DNA of 64,000 nt, from contig CANKBG010000002.1 in the NCBI GenBank assembly GCA_947479935.1, positions 62,001 to 126,000 of the forward strand. The letters run 5' to 3'. The translations under genes were made by a program, and so were the position numbers. This DNA is from Comamonadaceae bacterium (GTDB taxonomy: Bacteria; Pseudomonadota; Gammaproteobacteria; Burkholderiales; Burkholderiaceae_C). The notes beneath the pieces were generated by a model. It ran no database searches, was not told where the DNA came from, and worked only from the letters and a program-made list of their open reading frames with translations. Positions 1-9,862 of this stretch are shown here, in pieces (position 1 is the stretch's first letter; every line of letters begins with the position of its first letter).

Positions 1-336
1 CTTCAGGTCATAACGTTCAATGGGGTTGGCATAGCCCATCAACACCACGGGCGTGTGGGTGTTAAGTTCACGAAAGCTTTTGACCATGTTCAGCACATGC
101 GAGGTGCCAATGCCAAAAGACAAAGCCTTGTCGCCCGCTTTTTGAATGACGGGACCATCGGCGGAGGGGTCGCTAAAAGGCACCCCCAATTCAATGACAT
201 CAGCGCCGGCTTCCACCATGGCGTGCATGAGTTCGGGTGTGACATCGGCGAAGGGGTAGCCCGCTGTAACGTAGGGAATCAGGGCTTTGCGGCCGTTGGC
301 TTTCAGTTGTTGAAAGGTGGCATCAATGCGGCTCAT
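1..336 (-). CDS. trpA: Tryptophan synthase alpha chain (partial, C-terminus outside window)
   Basis: Cleaves indole-3-glycerol phosphate to indole and glyceraldehyde 3-phosphate in the cytosolic TrpA2B2 complex, passing indole to TrpB. The first 112 codons are visible on the minus strand and begin [10 protein letters not shown]. The catalytic acids fall at E49 ([11 protein letters not shown]) and D60 (SADGPVIQ), the same numbers as in the E. coli enzyme. The start ATG overlaps the trpB stop as ATGA, so translation is probably coupled. The gene runs off the left edge, so the ORF track misses it. The identification is secure; only the 3' end is unknown. Confidence 0.97.
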   Translation of the reverse strand, partial: MSRIDATFQQLKANGRKALIPYVTAGYPFADVTPELMHAMVEAGADVIELGVPFSDPSADGPVIQKAGDKALSFGIGTSHVLNMVKSFRELNTHTPVVLMGYANPIERYDLK

Positions 337-1628
337 TTGAAAACTTTCACGGGCTGCTCACCCATTTGCAAACCCCCTTTGACGCCCTGACCTTGGCAGC
401 TGGGTCGGCAATAGAAGTCGGCTTGACTGAGGTCGGCCACAGTGCCAATGTCTTTGTCACCTCGGCCAGACATGTTGATCAAAATGGACTGATCGGGTTT
501 CATGGTGGCGGCCAGTTTTTTGGCATAGGCCACAGCGTGGCTAGATTCGAGTGCAGGAATGATGCCTTCGGTGCGGCACAAATAGTGAAAGGCATCCAAG
601 GCTTCTTGGTCGGTGATACCGACGTATTCTGCGCGGCCAATGTCTTTCAAGAAAGAGTGCTCGGGTCCAACGCCAGGGTAATCGAGGCCGGCGCTGATGC
701 TGTGCGTCTCGGTAATTTGACCATTGTCGTCTTGCAAAATGTAGGTGCGGTTGCCATGCAGTACGCCCGGGCTACCGCGTTGCAAAGAGGCCGAGTGTTT
801 GCCGCTCTCTAAGCCTTCGCCTGCTGCTTCCACGCCAATCAGGCGTGTGTTATTGTGGTTGATGTAGGGGTAGAAAATGCCCATGGCGTTAGACCCGCCG
901 CCAACACACGCTATGACTGCGTCAGGTTGTTGGCTGTGCAAACCAGTTTGTGCCAACAGCTTGGGCATTTGCTCGATACATTCCGTGCCAATGACACTTT
1001 GGAAATCACGAACCATCATGGGGTAAGGGTGCGGGCCCGCAACCGTGCCAATGATGTAGAAAGTGTTGTCGACGTTGGCCACCCAATCGCGCATGGCTTC
1101 GTTCAAAGCATCTTTCAGCGTGCGGCTGCCAGACGTCACAGGCACCACGGTAGCGCCTAGCAGTTTCATTCGATAGACATTGGGGCTCTGACGTTTTACG
1201 TCTTCTGAACCCATGTAAACCACGCATTCCAAACCATACCGCGCACAGATGGTGGCGGTGGCCACGCCGTGCTGGCCGGCGCCTGTTTCGGCAATGATGC
1301 GGGGCTTGCCCATGCGCTTGGCCAGCATGGCCTGCCCAATGGTGTTGTTGATTTTGTGAGCGCCGGTATGGTTGAGGTCTTCGCGCTTCAAATAAATTTG
1401 TGCGCCGCCCATTTCGCGGCTCATGCGGGCTGCGTGATAGATGGGGGAGGGGCGTCCCACAAAGTGCGCCAGTTCGTAGTTGAACTCGGCTAAAAATGCA
1501 GGATCGTTTTGGTATTTGGCGTAGGCTGCGCGCAATTCCAAAATGGCGTGTGTCAGGGTTTCGCTGACAAAACTGCCGCCATAAATGCCGAAGTGGCCAG
1601 AGGCATCGGGTTGTTGATAATCGTTCAT
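333..1628 (-). CDS. trpB: Tryptophan synthase beta chain
   Basis: PLP enzyme that condenses indole with serine to make tryptophan. With the start placed at MNDYQQPD the protein has 431 residues. The PLP lysine is K92 in HTGAHKINN, and the phosphate-binding glycine loop is GGGSNAMG. The ORF-track start 63 bases upstream would run into trpF and adds an unusual leader, so I chose the internal ATG, which sits 4 bases after the trpF stop. The C-terminus carries an extra tail of roughly 35 residues ([13 protein letters not shown]...) past the usual end; I see no function in it. It is the middle gene of trpFBA. Confidence 0.96.
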   Translation of the reverse strand: MNDYQQPDASGHFGIYGGSFVSETLTHAILELRAAYAKYQNDPAFLAEFNYELAHFVGRPSPIYHAARMSREMGGAQIYLKREDLNHTGAHKINNTIGQAMLAKRMGKPRIIAETGAGQHGVATATICARYGLECVVYMGSEDVKRQSPNVYRMKLLGATVVPVTSGSRTLKDALNEAMRDWVANVDNTFYIIGTVAGPHPYPMMVRDFQSVIGTECIEQMPKLLAQTGLHSQQPDAVIACVGGGSNAMGIFYPYINHNNTRLIGVEAAGEGLESGKHSASLQRGSPGVLHGNRTYILQDDNGQITETHSISAGLDYPGVGPEHSFLKDIGRAEYVGITDQEALDAFHYLCRTEGIIPALESSHAVAYAKKLAATMKPDQSILINMSGRGDKDIGTVADLSQADFYCRPSCQGQGVKGGLQMGEQPVKVFK

Positions 1629-1632
1629 GTTT

Positions 1633-2316
1633 TTACTCAATGGCATCAGCTGCTTTGACAGCAGCCACAAATTCTTGGATTTTCCGGGCATCTTTGAGGC
1701 CTTTTTGGCCGTCTAGCTCTACGCCCGAACTGACATCAACGGCCAAAGACAGAGCTTTGGACCGAAGCGTGAGGATGCCATCGGTCACATTTGCAGGCGT
1801 CAATCCACCAGACAAAACGAGGTGAGCGTTGACGTTTGGAGGAAGCTGTGACCAATTGAATGTTTTCCCGCCACCGCCGTATCCGTCAACATGAGCGTCG
1901 AGCAGAATGGCCTGGGCATTTGAATAATGTTGTGTGAATTTTACCAAGTCAAATGAAGCGGTGTTTTCTGTGGGAATTCGGGCTGCTCGCCAGTAGGGGC
2001 GATTCACAGCTTGGGCCAAACGGTCGCATTCGGCGGGGGATTCATCGCCATGAAATTGAAGCAGGGCATTGGGCACTGCAAGGCAGGCCATTTGTACCTC
2101 TTGCAGGCTGGCATTCACGAAAAGTAAGACGGGCGTGACGTTAGCGGGAATCAATGGCGCCAACACGCGGGCTTTTTCGGGCGAAACGTATCGTGCGCTC
2201 TTGGCATACATCACAAATCCGATGGCGCTAGCGCCCGCGCTGACCGCATCCAACACGTCGGCCTCTCGCGTGAGGCCGCAAATTTTGATGAAAGTGTTTG
2301 GACGGGGCTGGGGCAT
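1633..2316 (-). CDS. trpF: Phosphoribosylanthranilate isomerase
   Basis: Isomerises phosphoribosylanthranilate to CdRP, the third step of tryptophan synthesis. This is a single-domain TIM barrel of 227 residues. The catalytic cysteine lies in the KICGLT motif near the N-terminus and the catalytic aspartate in [21 protein letters not shown] forms the phosphate-binding end. I chose the start [14 protein letters not shown] because it lies 14 bases past the truA stop and matches the family N-terminus; the longer track start would overlap truA by 46 bases. Neither start has a strong Shine-Dalgarno sequence. The truA-trpF-trpB-trpA order is typical of Burkholderiales. Confidence 0.94.
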   Translation of the reverse strand: MPQPRPNTFIKICGLTREADVLDAVSAGASAIGFVMYAKSARYVSPEKARVLAPLIPANVTPVLLFVNASLQEVQMACLAVPNALLQFHGDESPAECDRLAQAVNRPYWRAARIPTENTASFDLVKFTQHYSNAQAILLDAHVDGYGGGGKTFNWSQLPPNVNAHLVLSGGLTPANVTDGILTLRSKALSLAVDVSSGVELDGQKGLKDARKIQEFVAAVKAADAIE

Positions 2317-2330
2317 GGAGTTCAGGGCAG

Positions 2331-3113
2331 TCAAGGCAACCAGTGAAAAGGGGGCGTCGTTGTGGGAAGTCCCCATTTTGCGTCGTAAACAGGGCCTTGG
2401 AAATACAAACCATCGGGAGAAAACGTCGGTGCTGCGGCGTCTCTGTTTCGAAGATCAATGACTTCTTTCATCCAATCGGGTGATTGAGAGCCTTGGCCAA
2501 TGGAGACCATGCAGCCCATGATGTTGCGAATCATGTGATGCAAAAATGCATTCCCTTCAAATTCAAAACGCCAGTAAGGGCCGTGTTTGTGTATGTCGGC
2601 GCGCAAGAGGGTTTTGATGGGAGACAAGGCCTGGCAGCTACTGGCTCTGAAGGAAGAAAAATCGTGTTCACCCAGTAAGTGCTGGGCAGCTGTGCGCATG
2701 GCGGTCTCGTCTAGCAGTCGATAGACCCAGCCAGCGCGTCCAAATTCCAAGCTGGGGCGTACTGGCGACTCCAACACAATATAGGCATAGCGACGAGATA
2801 AGGCGCTGCCTCGCGCGTGAAATTCTGCAGGCACTTCTTGCGCCCACTGCACAGAAATGTCTTCTGGCAAATATCGATTGGTGCCACGTACCCAAGAAGC
2901 CATGTCGCGCTCTAAAGGGGTGTCAAAGTGGACCACCTGCATCAGACCATGAACACCCGCATCGGTTCGGCCTGCGCACAGTGTGGTGACTTTTTGGGTT
3001 GTGAATTCTTTGAGGGCTTTTTCCAATTTGTCTTGGATGGTGAGACCCGTACTTTGGCTTTGCCAGCCTTGGTAGGGCTGCCCGTTGTAGGTAATGCCCA
3101 GCGCCACTCTCAC
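2331..3113 (-). CDS. truA: tRNA pseudouridine(38-40) synthase
   Basis: Converts uridines 38-40 in the anticodon arm of many tRNAs to pseudouridine. The catalytic aspartate is D51 in CAGRTDAGVHG, and the N-terminal ITYNGQPYQGWQSQ matches TruA. At 260 residues it has the normal length. The start codon is GTG and shares four bases (GTGA) with the stop of the preceding fimV-like gene, which indicates translational coupling. It is embedded between fimV-like and trpF, an arrangement common in Burkholderiales. Confidence 0.96.
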   Translation of the reverse strand: MRVALGITYNGQPYQGWQSQSTGLTIQDKLEKALKEFTTQKVTTLCAGRTDAGVHGLMQVVHFDTPLERDMASWVRGTNRYLPEDISVQWAQEVPAEFHARGSALSRRYAYIVLESPVRPSLEFGRAGWVYRLLDETAMRTAAQHLLGEHDFSSFRASSCQALSPIKTLLRADIHKHGPYWRFEFEGNAFLHHMIRNIMGCMVSIGQGSQSPDWMKEVIDLRNRDAAAPTFSPDGLYFQGPVYDAKWGLPTTTPPFHWLP

Positions 3114-3556
3114 TGCAATGTCTCGGTGGTGGATAGCGATCGGAAGCTGGCTGAAGTTTTTGCTGCTTGCGGATTTAAGTCTAAATTTAAATCAAGTGCG
3201 ACAATGTACGCTGGAAGCTTCATCGAATTATTTTGGTTGAACGCAAGTTCTGAAGTGTCAGAATTTGCTGCAGGCGCCAAGGTGCTTAGGGCCTTCAAAC
3301 TTTTTCTACTTTGAATTTGCAGACCAGCCCAAACAGCCAACACACCCAAAAGAGTGAATGCAGCCCATAAATATGAAGTTTGATCAGAGGTATCGAGAAG
3401 GCGATTTAAATTTAACCAACCCGTCCCCGCATCTGCTTGCAGAGACGCACCTTTGTTGGATTGCACTTCGATACCTGCCAAGGTCAGAGCTTGCGCACTG
3501 ATATTCAAGCTAACAAAGCTTAACAGGCAGACAAAGAAGTGAAACGGACGAACCAT
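3110..3556 (-). CDS. Miniature FimV-like membrane protein
   Basis: This 148-residue protein has a signal peptide (about residues 1-23, FFVCLLSFVSLNISAQA), then LTLAGIEVQSNKGASL, which resembles the start of the FimV N-terminal domain, one transmembrane segment near residues 62-81, and a C-terminus with LDLNLDLN. It lies between asd and truA, exactly where Burkholderiales usually carry fimV, whose product is normally several hundred residues with LysM and TPR parts. No LysM or TPR region is visible here. I read it as a drastically shortened FimV homologue. The frame is intact and coupled to truA by GTGA. Function (cell-pole or pilus assembly in full FimV) cannot be assumed. Confidence 0.55.
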   Translation of the reverse strand: MVRPFHFFVCLLSFVSLNISAQALTLAGIEVQSNKGASLQADAGTGWLNLNRLLDTSDQTSYLWAAFTLLGVLAVWAGLQIQSRKSLKALSTLAPAANSDTSELAFNQNNSMKLPAYIVALDLNLDLNPQAAKTSASFRSLSTTETLQ

Positions 3557-3571
3557 GCGATGTATGGGAAG

Positions 3572-4699
3572 TTAAGCTGCTAGCAATATGCGCAACATCC
3601 GGCGCAAAGGTTCTGCAGCGCCCCACAACAATTGGTCGCCAATGGTAAAGGCGCCCACATACTCAGGACCCATTGCCAATTTGCGAATGCGACCCACAGG
3701 AATGGTCATGGTGCCGGTTACAGCCACGGGTGTGAGGTCTTTCAGTGTGGCTTCACGGGTGTTGGGAACCACTTTGACCCACTGATTGTCTGCAGCGATC
3801 ATGGCTTCAATGTCGGCCACGAGCATGTCTTTTTTCAGTTTGAAGGTGAGGGCTTGGCTGTGGCAACGCATGGCACCCACGCGAACGCAGAAACCATCAA
3901 CAGGAATGGCTGGCTTGTTGAAACCTTCGCCTAGGCCCAAAATTTTGTTGGATTCGGCCATGCCTTTCCATTCTTCCTTGGACATGCCGTTGCCTAAGTC
4001 TTTGTCGATCCATGGAATCAGTGAGCCACCGAGTGGAACACCAAAGTTGGTCGTCTCAGCGCCTGTGAGTGAGCGCTGCTTGTCGATGACTTTGCGATCA
4101 ATTTCTAAAATGGCGCTCTTTGGATCGTCTAGTAAAGCTTTGACTTCAGCGTTCAATGTGCCGTATTGCGTTAGCAACTCGCGCATGTGCTGTGCGCCGC
4201 CGCCTGAGGCCGCTTGGTAAGTTTGGGTGCTCATCCATTCAACCAAACCAGCTTTGTACAAAGCGCCCACGCCCATCAACATGCAGCTAACTGTGCAGTT
4301 GCCGCCAATCCAATTTTTGCCACCATTTTTCAACGCCGTTTGAATCACGGGCATGTTGACCGGATCCAAAATGATGATGGCGTCTTTGTCCATTCGCAAT
4401 GTGGAGGCGGCGTCAATCCAATGACCGTTCCAGCCTGCTGCACGCAGCTTTGGAAAAACTTCGGTGGTGTAGTCACCGCCTTGCGCGGTGATGATGATGT
4501 CGCAACGTTTGAGTGCATCAATGTTGAATGCATCTTGCAACGTCGTTTCGTTTTTGGCCATGGCGGGCGCTTTCCCGCCAGCGTTGGACGTGGAGAAGAA
4601 CAAAGGTTCAATCAAACCAAAGTCACCCTCGGCTTGCATGCGGTCCATCAAAACGGAGCCAACCATGCCGCGCCATCCTACAAGTCCCACCAATTTCAT
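3572..4699 (-). CDS. asd: Aspartate-semialdehyde dehydrogenase
   Basis: Reduces aspartyl phosphate to aspartate semialdehyde with NADPH, the branch point to lysine/diaminopimelate, methionine and threonine. The NADP loop is GWRGMVGS at residues 8-15, and the nucleophilic cysteine is C135 in GGNCTVSCM, as in E. coli Asd. Its 375 residues are normal for the proteobacterial type. The gene follows leuB after 71 bases and precedes the fimV-like gene by 15 bases. The 71-base gap contains a short inverted repeat (CCGGCTC GAC GAGTCGG on the minus strand) without a U-run. Confidence 0.97.
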   Translation of the reverse strand: MKLVGLVGWRGMVGSVLMDRMQAEGDFGLIEPLFFSTSNAGGKAPAMAKNETTLQDAFNIDALKRCDIIITAQGGDYTTEVFPKLRAAGWNGHWIDAASTLRMDKDAIIILDPVNMPVIQTALKNGGKNWIGGNCTVSCMLMGVGALYKAGLVEWMSTQTYQAASGGGAQHMRELLTQYGTLNAEVKALLDDPKSAILEIDRKVIDKQRSLTGAETTNFGVPLGGSLIPWIDKDLGNGMSKEEWKGMAESNKILGLGEGFNKPAIPVDGFCVRVGAMRCHSQALTFKLKKDMLVADIEAMIAADNQWVKVVPNTREATLKDLTPVAVTGTMTIPVGRIRKLAMGPEYVGAFTIGDQLLWGAAEPLRRMLRILLAA

Positions 4700-4770
4700 G
4701 TCATCACCCTTTCAATTTAATTTTGAGTTTCCGACTCGTCGAGCCGGTAGGGCGTGACGAGTATGAGCGC

Positions 4771-5856
4771 TTAGCCCTTGGTCGTTTTCGTGATGGCTTT
4801 CACAACGGCTTCACCCATTTCGCGGGTGCTGACTTTTTGTGTTCCTTCAGACCAGATGTCGACCGTGCGCAAACCAGAAGCCAATACAGACTTCACCGCC
4901 GTTTCAATGCGATCGGCGGATGGGGCTTGGTTCAGTGAAAAACGGAGCATCATGGCAGCAGACAGTATTGTAGCCAATGGGTTTGCAATACCCTTACCGG
5001 CAATATCGGGGGCACTGCCATGACTTGGCTCGTACAAACCTTGATTTTTACTGTTCAAACTGGCCGATGGCAGCATGCCAATGGAGCCTGTCAGCATGGA
5101 GGCTTCGTCGGACAGAATGTCACCAAACATGTTGCCAGTGACCACCACATCGAATTTCTTGGGCTCTTTGACCAATTGCATTGCAGCGTTGTCGACATAC
5201 ATGTGATCGAGCGCAACGTCAGGGTACTCCTTGTGAACGTCAGTGACCACGTCTTTCCAGAACTGAAAAGTTTCCAACACATTGGACTTGTCGACACTGG
5301 TCACTTTTTTACTGCGCTTGCGGGCGGCTTGGAAGGCTACATGGGCTATGCGTTCAATTTCGGGCCGTGAGTAACGCATGGTGTCAAAGGCTTCTTCGGC
5401 GCCAGGGAAGTGACCATCGGTGGCCACACGGCGGCCGCGGGGTTGGCCGAAATAAATGTCACCCGTGAGTTCGCGAATGATGAGGATGTCTAGGCCAGAG
5501 ATGAGTTCAGGCTTGAGGCTTGAGGCACCGACCAATTGCTCGTAACAAATGGCGGGGCGGAAGTTGGCAAACAGACCTAAGTTTTTGCGCAAACCCAAAA
5601 TAGCTTGTTCTGGGCGCAAGGGGCGGTCGAGTTTGTCGTATTTCCAATCGCCTACAGCACCAAAAAGAATAGCGTCTGATTCTTTGGCCAGCTTCAAAGT
5701 AGATTCTGGCAAGGGGTGGCCGTGGACTTCATAAGCGGCCCCGCCCACCAGAGCTTCTTCCATTTCAAATTTCAAGTCGAGCGCATGCAAGACCTTGACG
5801 GCTTCTGCAACGATTTCGGTACCAATGCCGTCACCCGGCAGAACTGCAATTTTCAT
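4771..5856 (-). CDS. leuB: 3-isopropylmalate dehydrogenase
   Basis: NAD-dependent oxidative decarboxylation of 3-isopropylmalate in leucine synthesis. The N-terminus [16 protein letters not shown] is the family signature. The [23 protein letters not shown] region and the [15 protein letters not shown] motif carry metal- and NAD-binding residues. The protein has 361 residues, normal length. It is the last of leuC-leuD-leuB and is followed by asd. The Shine-Dalgarno sequence is weak (AAAG about 13 bases upstream). Confidence 0.97.
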   Translation of the reverse strand: MKIAVLPGDGIGTEIVAEAVKVLHALDLKFEMEEALVGGAAYEVHGHPLPESTLKLAKESDAILFGAVGDWKYDKLDRPLRPEQAILGLRKNLGLFANFRPAICYEQLVGASSLKPELISGLDILIIRELTGDIYFGQPRGRRVATDGHFPGAEEAFDTMRYSRPEIERIAHVAFQAARKRSKKVTSVDKSNVLETFQFWKDVVTDVHKEYPDVALDHMYVDNAAMQLVKEPKKFDVVVTGNMFGDILSDEASMLTGSIGMLPSASLNSKNQGLYEPSHGSAPDIAGKGIANPLATILSAAMMLRFSLNQAPSADRIETAVKSVLASGLRTVDIWSEGTQKVSTREMGEAVVKAITKTTKG

Positions 5857-5931
5857 GATGTGTTGACTTTAAAGAATGGATGCGAATGGCGTTGGTAGCT
5901 GAAAGCAAAAACTGTTGCCTACCAGGCCCTT

Positions 5932-6576
5932 TTAAGCAACGTGTGCCAACCATGGCTTGGTGGCCAATCGTTCAGCTTCGAAGGTTTTGATTTTTTCCGC
6001 ATGGCGAAGGGTTAAACCGATGTCATCAAAGCCGTTGATCAAACAGTATTTGCGAAAGGCTTGAACTTCGAATGGTGTTTCTTCACCATGTGCACGTACC
6101 ACCACTTGGCGTTCAAGATCAATGGTGAGTTGGTAGCCTGGAAAGGCTGCTACTTCGTCAAATAATTTTGTCACGACGTTTTCAGGCAAAACGATGGGCA
6201 ACAAACCATTTTTGAAACAGTTGTTGAAAAAGATGTCGGCATAGCTTGGTGCAATCACGGCACGGAATCCATATTGGTCGATGGCCCAGGGCGCGTGCTC
6301 GCGGGAAGAGCCGCAGCCAAAGTTTTTGCGCGCGAGCAAAATGGAGGCACCTTGATAGCGTGCTTGATTCAGTACGAAATCTGGGTTGGGTTTGCGGCTG
6401 GCGGGATCTTGGCCGGGAAAGCCCGCATCGAGATAGCGCCACGCGTCAAACAAATTCTGACCAAAACCTGTCTTGCGGATGGACTTTAAAAATTGCTTTG
6501 GAATGATGGCGTCAGTGTCAACATTCTCTCGGTCCATGGGAGCCACTAGGCCTTTGTGCACATTGAATTTTTGCAT
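5932..6576 (-). CDS. leuD: 3-isopropylmalate dehydratase small subunit
   Basis: Partner of LeuC; together they isomerise 2-isopropylmalate to 3-isopropylmalate. The swivel-domain protein has 214 residues with the motifs [11 protein letters not shown] near the N-terminus and [13 protein letters not shown] in the middle, the latter binding substrate. It starts 46 bases after the leuC stop. Some relatives carry an entericidin-like small lipoprotein gene between leuC and leuD; none is present here. Confidence 0.97.
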   Translation of the reverse strand: MQKFNVHKGLVAPMDRENVDTDAIIPKQFLKSIRKTGFGQNLFDAWRYLDAGFPGQDPASRKPNPDFVLNQARYQGASILLARKNFGCGSSREHAPWAIDQYGFRAVIAPSYADIFFNNCFKNGLLPIVLPENVVTKLFDEVAAFPGYQLTIDLERQVVVRAHGEETPFEVQAFRKYCLINGFDDIGLTLRHAEKIKTFEAERLATKPWLAHVA

Positions 6577-6622
6577 ATGTATTCCTTGATCTTATGTTTG
6601 AACTTTTCTGTCTCAGTGCGCT

Positions 6623-8044
6623 CTAAGCAAATTGACGAATGTCCACAAAGTGACCATGTATGGCGGCAGCAGCGGCCATGGCGGGGCTGACCAAGTGTGT
6701 GCGCCCACCGGCCCCTTGGCGGCCCTCGAAATTACGATTGCTGGTGCTAGCGCATCTCTCGCCAGGTTCAAGGCGGTCGGCGTTCATGGCCAAGCACATC
6801 GAACAACCTGGCTCGCGCCATTCAAAACCAGCGGCCTTGAAGATTTCGTGCAATCCTTCGCGTTCGGCTTGTTCTTTGACCAAGCCAGAGCCTGGCACCA
6901 CCATGGCCAGCTTGACAGTTTTTGAAACTTTTTTACCCAGCTTTTTAACCAAAGCGGCCGCTTCACGCATGTCCTCAATGCGGCTGTTGGTGCATGAGCC
7001 AATGAAAACTTTGTCGACAAAAATATCGTTCAGTGCTTTGCCAGGTTGAAGTCCCATGTAGGTCAGGGCGCGCTCAATGGCATCGCGCTTGTTGGCATCT
7101 TTTTCTTTGTCAGGATCGGGCACGATGCCGTTGATGCCAAGCACCATTTCGGGTGATGTGCCCCAGGTGACTTGCGGCACGATATCGACTGCATGGATTT
7201 CGACAATGGCATCAAAATGAGCCCCTGCATCGGATTGCAAAGTTTTCCAATAGCCAACGGCATGATCCCATTCCACCCCAGTGGGGGACAACAAGCGACC
7301 TTTGACGTATTCAATCGTTTTCTCGTCCACTGCGACGAGGCCTGCGCGCGCGCCAGCTTCTATGGCCATGTTGCAGACGGTCATGCGACCTTCCATCGAC
7401 AAGGCGCGAATGGCTGAGCCGCCAAATTCAATGGTGTAGCCCGTGCCGCCTGCCGTGCCAATTTTACCAATGATGGCCAGCACGATGTCTTTACCAGTGA
7501 TGCCTTTGGCGACAGTGCCTTCTACTTTGACCAACATGTTCTTGGCTTTTTTGGCCAACAAAGTTTGAGTGGCCATGACGTGCTCGACTTCGCTGGTGCC
7601 AATGCCGTGCGCCAGGGCACCAAATGCGCCGTGCGTAGATGTGTGTGAGTCGCCGCAGACGACGGTCATGCCAGGCAGAGTGGCACCATTTTCAGGGCCA
7701 ATGACGTGGACAATGCCCTGACGCTTCGACATGAAGGGAAAGAAAGCTGCCGAGCCAAATTCGGCAATATTGCTGTCTAAGGTTGTAATTTGTTCTTTGC
7801 TGATGGGGTCGGTGATGCCGTCATAGCCCAACTCCCAACCTGTGGTGGGGGTATTGTGGTCTGCAGTGGCCACAATGGAGCTGACACGCCAGACTTTGCG
7901 GCCGGCTTGGCGCAAGCCTTCAAAAGCCTGTGGACTGGTGACTTCGTGCACCAAATGACGGTCGATGTACAAGACGGAAGTGCCGTCTTCTTCGGTGTGG
8001 ACAACATGTTCGTCCCAAATTTTGTCGTAGAGCGTACGTGCCAT
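6623..8044 (-). CDS. leuC: 3-isopropylmalate dehydratase large subunit
   Basis: Iron-sulfur subunit of isopropylmalate isomerase in leucine synthesis. The [4Fe-4S] cysteines are in GSCTNSR and in GCSMCLAMN. The start [15 protein letters not shown] gives 473 residues and has an AGGAAG ribosome site six bases upstream; the track start six codons earlier would place that site inside the gene. It is the first gene of a minus-strand run that continues through leuD, leuB, asd and probably to trpA. An inverted repeat lies in its 5' leader (8062-8078). Confidence 0.97.
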   Translation of the reverse strand: MARTLYDKIWDEHVVHTEEDGTSVLYIDRHLVHEVTSPQAFEGLRQAGRKVWRVSSIVATADHNTPTTGWELGYDGITDPISKEQITTLDSNIAEFGSAAFFPFMSKRQGIVHVIGPENGATLPGMTVVCGDSHTSTHGAFGALAHGIGTSEVEHVMATQTLLAKKAKNMLVKVEGTVAKGITGKDIVLAIIGKIGTAGGTGYTIEFGGSAIRALSMEGRMTVCNMAIEAGARAGLVAVDEKTIEYVKGRLLSPTGVEWDHAVGYWKTLQSDAGAHFDAIVEIHAVDIVPQVTWGTSPEMVLGINGIVPDPDKEKDANKRDAIERALTYMGLQPGKALNDIFVDKVFIGSCTNSRIEDMREAAALVKKLGKKVSKTVKLAMVVPGSGLVKEQAEREGLHEIFKAAGFEWREPGCSMCLAMNADRLEPGERCASTSNRNFEGRQGAGGRTHLVSPAMAAAAAIHGHFVDIRQFA

Positions 8045-8214
8045 GGTGCTTCCTAAGGTCAAGCTAAGAATTTTAGCTGATTAACAATATTGCCCGTGCT
8101 GTATTTGCAGGGTAGGATCAACAGAATTGCGCCTTGAAAAGCTATAGTGTCGATTGGCCGATCTTAGAAATTCAAGCCTGATCAATCAGTTAACTTTTTA
8201 TTGAGACTTTTTTC
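8045..8214. promoter_or_regulatory. Divergent leuC / pntA promoter region
   Basis: These 170 bases must hold the start signals for the leu run (minus) and pntAB (plus). Toward pntA I see TATAGT at 8143-8148 as a possible -10, without a good -35, and a small inverted repeat CTGAT CA ATCAG at 8178-8189. Toward leuC the leader holds AGCTAA GAATT TTAGCT (8062-8078). No leader peptide rich in leucine codons was seen. Assignments are by eye. Confidence 0.4.
8062..8078. promoter_or_regulatory. Inverted repeat in the leuC leader
   Basis: AGCTAA and TTAGCT are perfect 6-base arms around a 5-base spacer, 18 bases ahead of the leuC start and directly upstream of its Shine-Dalgarno site. It could be a regulator-binding site or a weak RNA hairpin near the ribosome site. 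There is no U-run, so it is not a terminator. Confidence 0.35.
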
Positions 8215-9846
8215 ATGACCCCTGTCCACCCTAGTGACAATGTTTTAGACAGCAAAATTGCCCCAAACCCACAACGAATTGGTGTTCCCAAAGAGATTTT
8301 TCCTGGTGAAAAGCGAGTTGCCACCGTGCCCGATGTGGTGACGAAGCTGACCAAACTTGGCTTTGCGGTGGTGGTCGAACAAGGGGCGGGAGATCTGGCC
8401 GACCTGTCTGATCAAGCTTACGTTCAAGCCGGAGCAAGTATTGCGCCTAGCGCAGCTGCGCTTTGGAGCGGCAGCGACATCGTCTTCAAGGTCCGTGCGC
8501 CTACGGCCGAGGAAGTCAACCTCATGCACGAGGGTCAGACCCTCATCGGCTTCTTGTGGCCCGCCCAAAACCCCGAGTTGATGCAGCAACTGGCTGCCAA
8601 AAAAGTCACCGCGCTGTCCATAGACGCTTTGCCGCGTACGCTTAGCCGCGCCCAAAAAATGGACGCACTCACCTCCATGGCAGGTGTGACCGGTTACCGC
8701 GCTGTGGTCGAAGCGGCAGGTGCTTTTGGCCGATTCTTTAACGGTCAAATTACGGCTGCAGGCAAAGTGCCTCCCGCCAAGGTGTTCATTGCCGGTGCCG
8801 GTGTGGCAGGCTTGGCCGCCATTGGTGCAGCTGCCAGTTTGGGCGCCATTGTTCGCGCCAACGACACTCGTGCCGAAGTGGCCGATCAAGTGGTGTCGCT
8901 CGGTGGCGAGTTTGTCAAGGTGAACTTTGAGGAAGAAGGCTCGGGCAGCGGCGGTTATGCCAAAGTGATGAGCGAGGGCTTTTTGGCGGCGCAGCGCGAG
9001 ATGTATGCCCAACAAGCTAAAGAGTGCGACATCATCATCACCACCGCGCTCATTCCTGGCAAACCAGCCCCCAAACTGATCACTGCCGAAATGGTGCGCA
9101 ATATGAAGCCCGGCAGTGTCATTGTTGACATGGCCGCTGAGCAAGGCGGCAACTGCGAGTTGACCGAGCCTGGCAAGGCGGTGGTCAAGCACGGTGTCAC
9201 TATCGTTGGCTACACCGACTTGGCTTCTCGCATGGCCCGCCAGTCGTCTACGCTTTATGGCACCAACCTGTTCCGCCTAACCGAAGAGCTTTGCAAGACA
9301 AAGGATGGCGTGATCAACGTCAACATGGAAGACGATGCCATCCGCGGACTGACTGTCATCAAAGACGGCGCCATCACATGGCCAGCACCTCCCTTGGTTG
9401 TTGCGCCCAAACCTGCGCCCAAGCCATCTGCTGCGTCAGTGGCCAAAAAAGGCCATGGCCATGGTGAGCCTTCTGGCCCCATGCCAGCCGGCCAGCTGGC
9501 CATCGTGGCTGGCGTTGCTGCTGTTTTGTTTGTCTTGGTGGGTGCTTATGCGCCGGCTGCGTTTCTTTCTCACTTCACGGTGTTTGTACTGGCCTGCTTT
9601 GTGGGTTACATGGTGGTTTGGAACGTCAAGCCTGCCTTGCACACCCCTCTCATGAGTGTGACCAATGCCATCAGCTCCATCATTGCGATTGGCGCGTTGG
9701 TCCAAATCTCGCCCATTGCCAATGCGGCTGCTCGCCCCAACACGCTCATCATTGTGTTGGCCTCTATTGCCTTGGTGCTGACTGCTATCAACATGTTTGG
9801 CGGCTTTGCGGTCACTCAGCGCATGCTGGCTATGTTCAGAAAATAA
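8215..9846 (+). CDS. pntA: NAD(P) transhydrogenase subunit alpha
   Basis: Membrane transhydrogenase subunit that moves hydride between NADH and NADP+ at the cost of proton motive force, supplying NADPH. The 543 residues hold the NAD-binding domain I ([21 protein letters not shown], near residue 190) and a C-terminal part with about four membrane helices (from [19 protein letters not shown] on), so this is the fused alpha form as in E. coli. A linker rich in Pro, Lys and His ([19 protein letters not shown]) joins the two. The pntB start follows 16 bases later. Confidence 0.96.
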   Translation: MTPVHPSDNVLDSKIAPNPQRIGVPKEIFPGEKRVATVPDVVTKLTKLGFAVVVEQGAGDLADLSDQAYVQAGASIAPSAAALWSGSDIVFKVRAPTAEEVNLMHEGQTLIGFLWPAQNPELMQQLAAKKVTALSIDALPRTLSRAQKMDALTSMAGVTGYRAVVEAAGAFGRFFNGQITAAGKVPPAKVFIAGAGVAGLAAIGAAASLGAIVRANDTRAEVADQVVSLGGEFVKVNFEEEGSGSGGYAKVMSEGFLAAQREMYAQQAKECDIIITTALIPGKPAPKLITAEMVRNMKPGSVIVDMAAEQGGNCELTEPGKAVVKHGVTIVGYTDLASRMARQSSTLYGTNLFRLTEELCKTKDGVINVNMEDDAIRGLTVIKDGAITWPAPPLVVAPKPAPKPSAASVAKKGHGHGEPSGPMPAGQLAIVAGVAAVLFVLVGAYAPAAFLSHFTVFVLACFVGYMVVWNVKPALHTPLMSVTNAISSIIAIGALVQISPIANAAARPNTLIIVLASIALVLTAINMFGGFAVTQRMLAMFRK

Positions 9847-9862
9847 TTAGGAAGAAGCATTC

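Noticed and set aside
4720-4750. Hairpin between leuB and asd as a terminator
   Set aside because: The stem has a mismatch-type G-T pair and no U-run follows on the minus strand.
8245-9192. 315-codon minus-strand ORF inside pntA
   Set aside because: It is antisense to a clear transhydrogenase gene, its sequence is His/Gly-rich low-complexity, and no ribosome site or family motif was seen.
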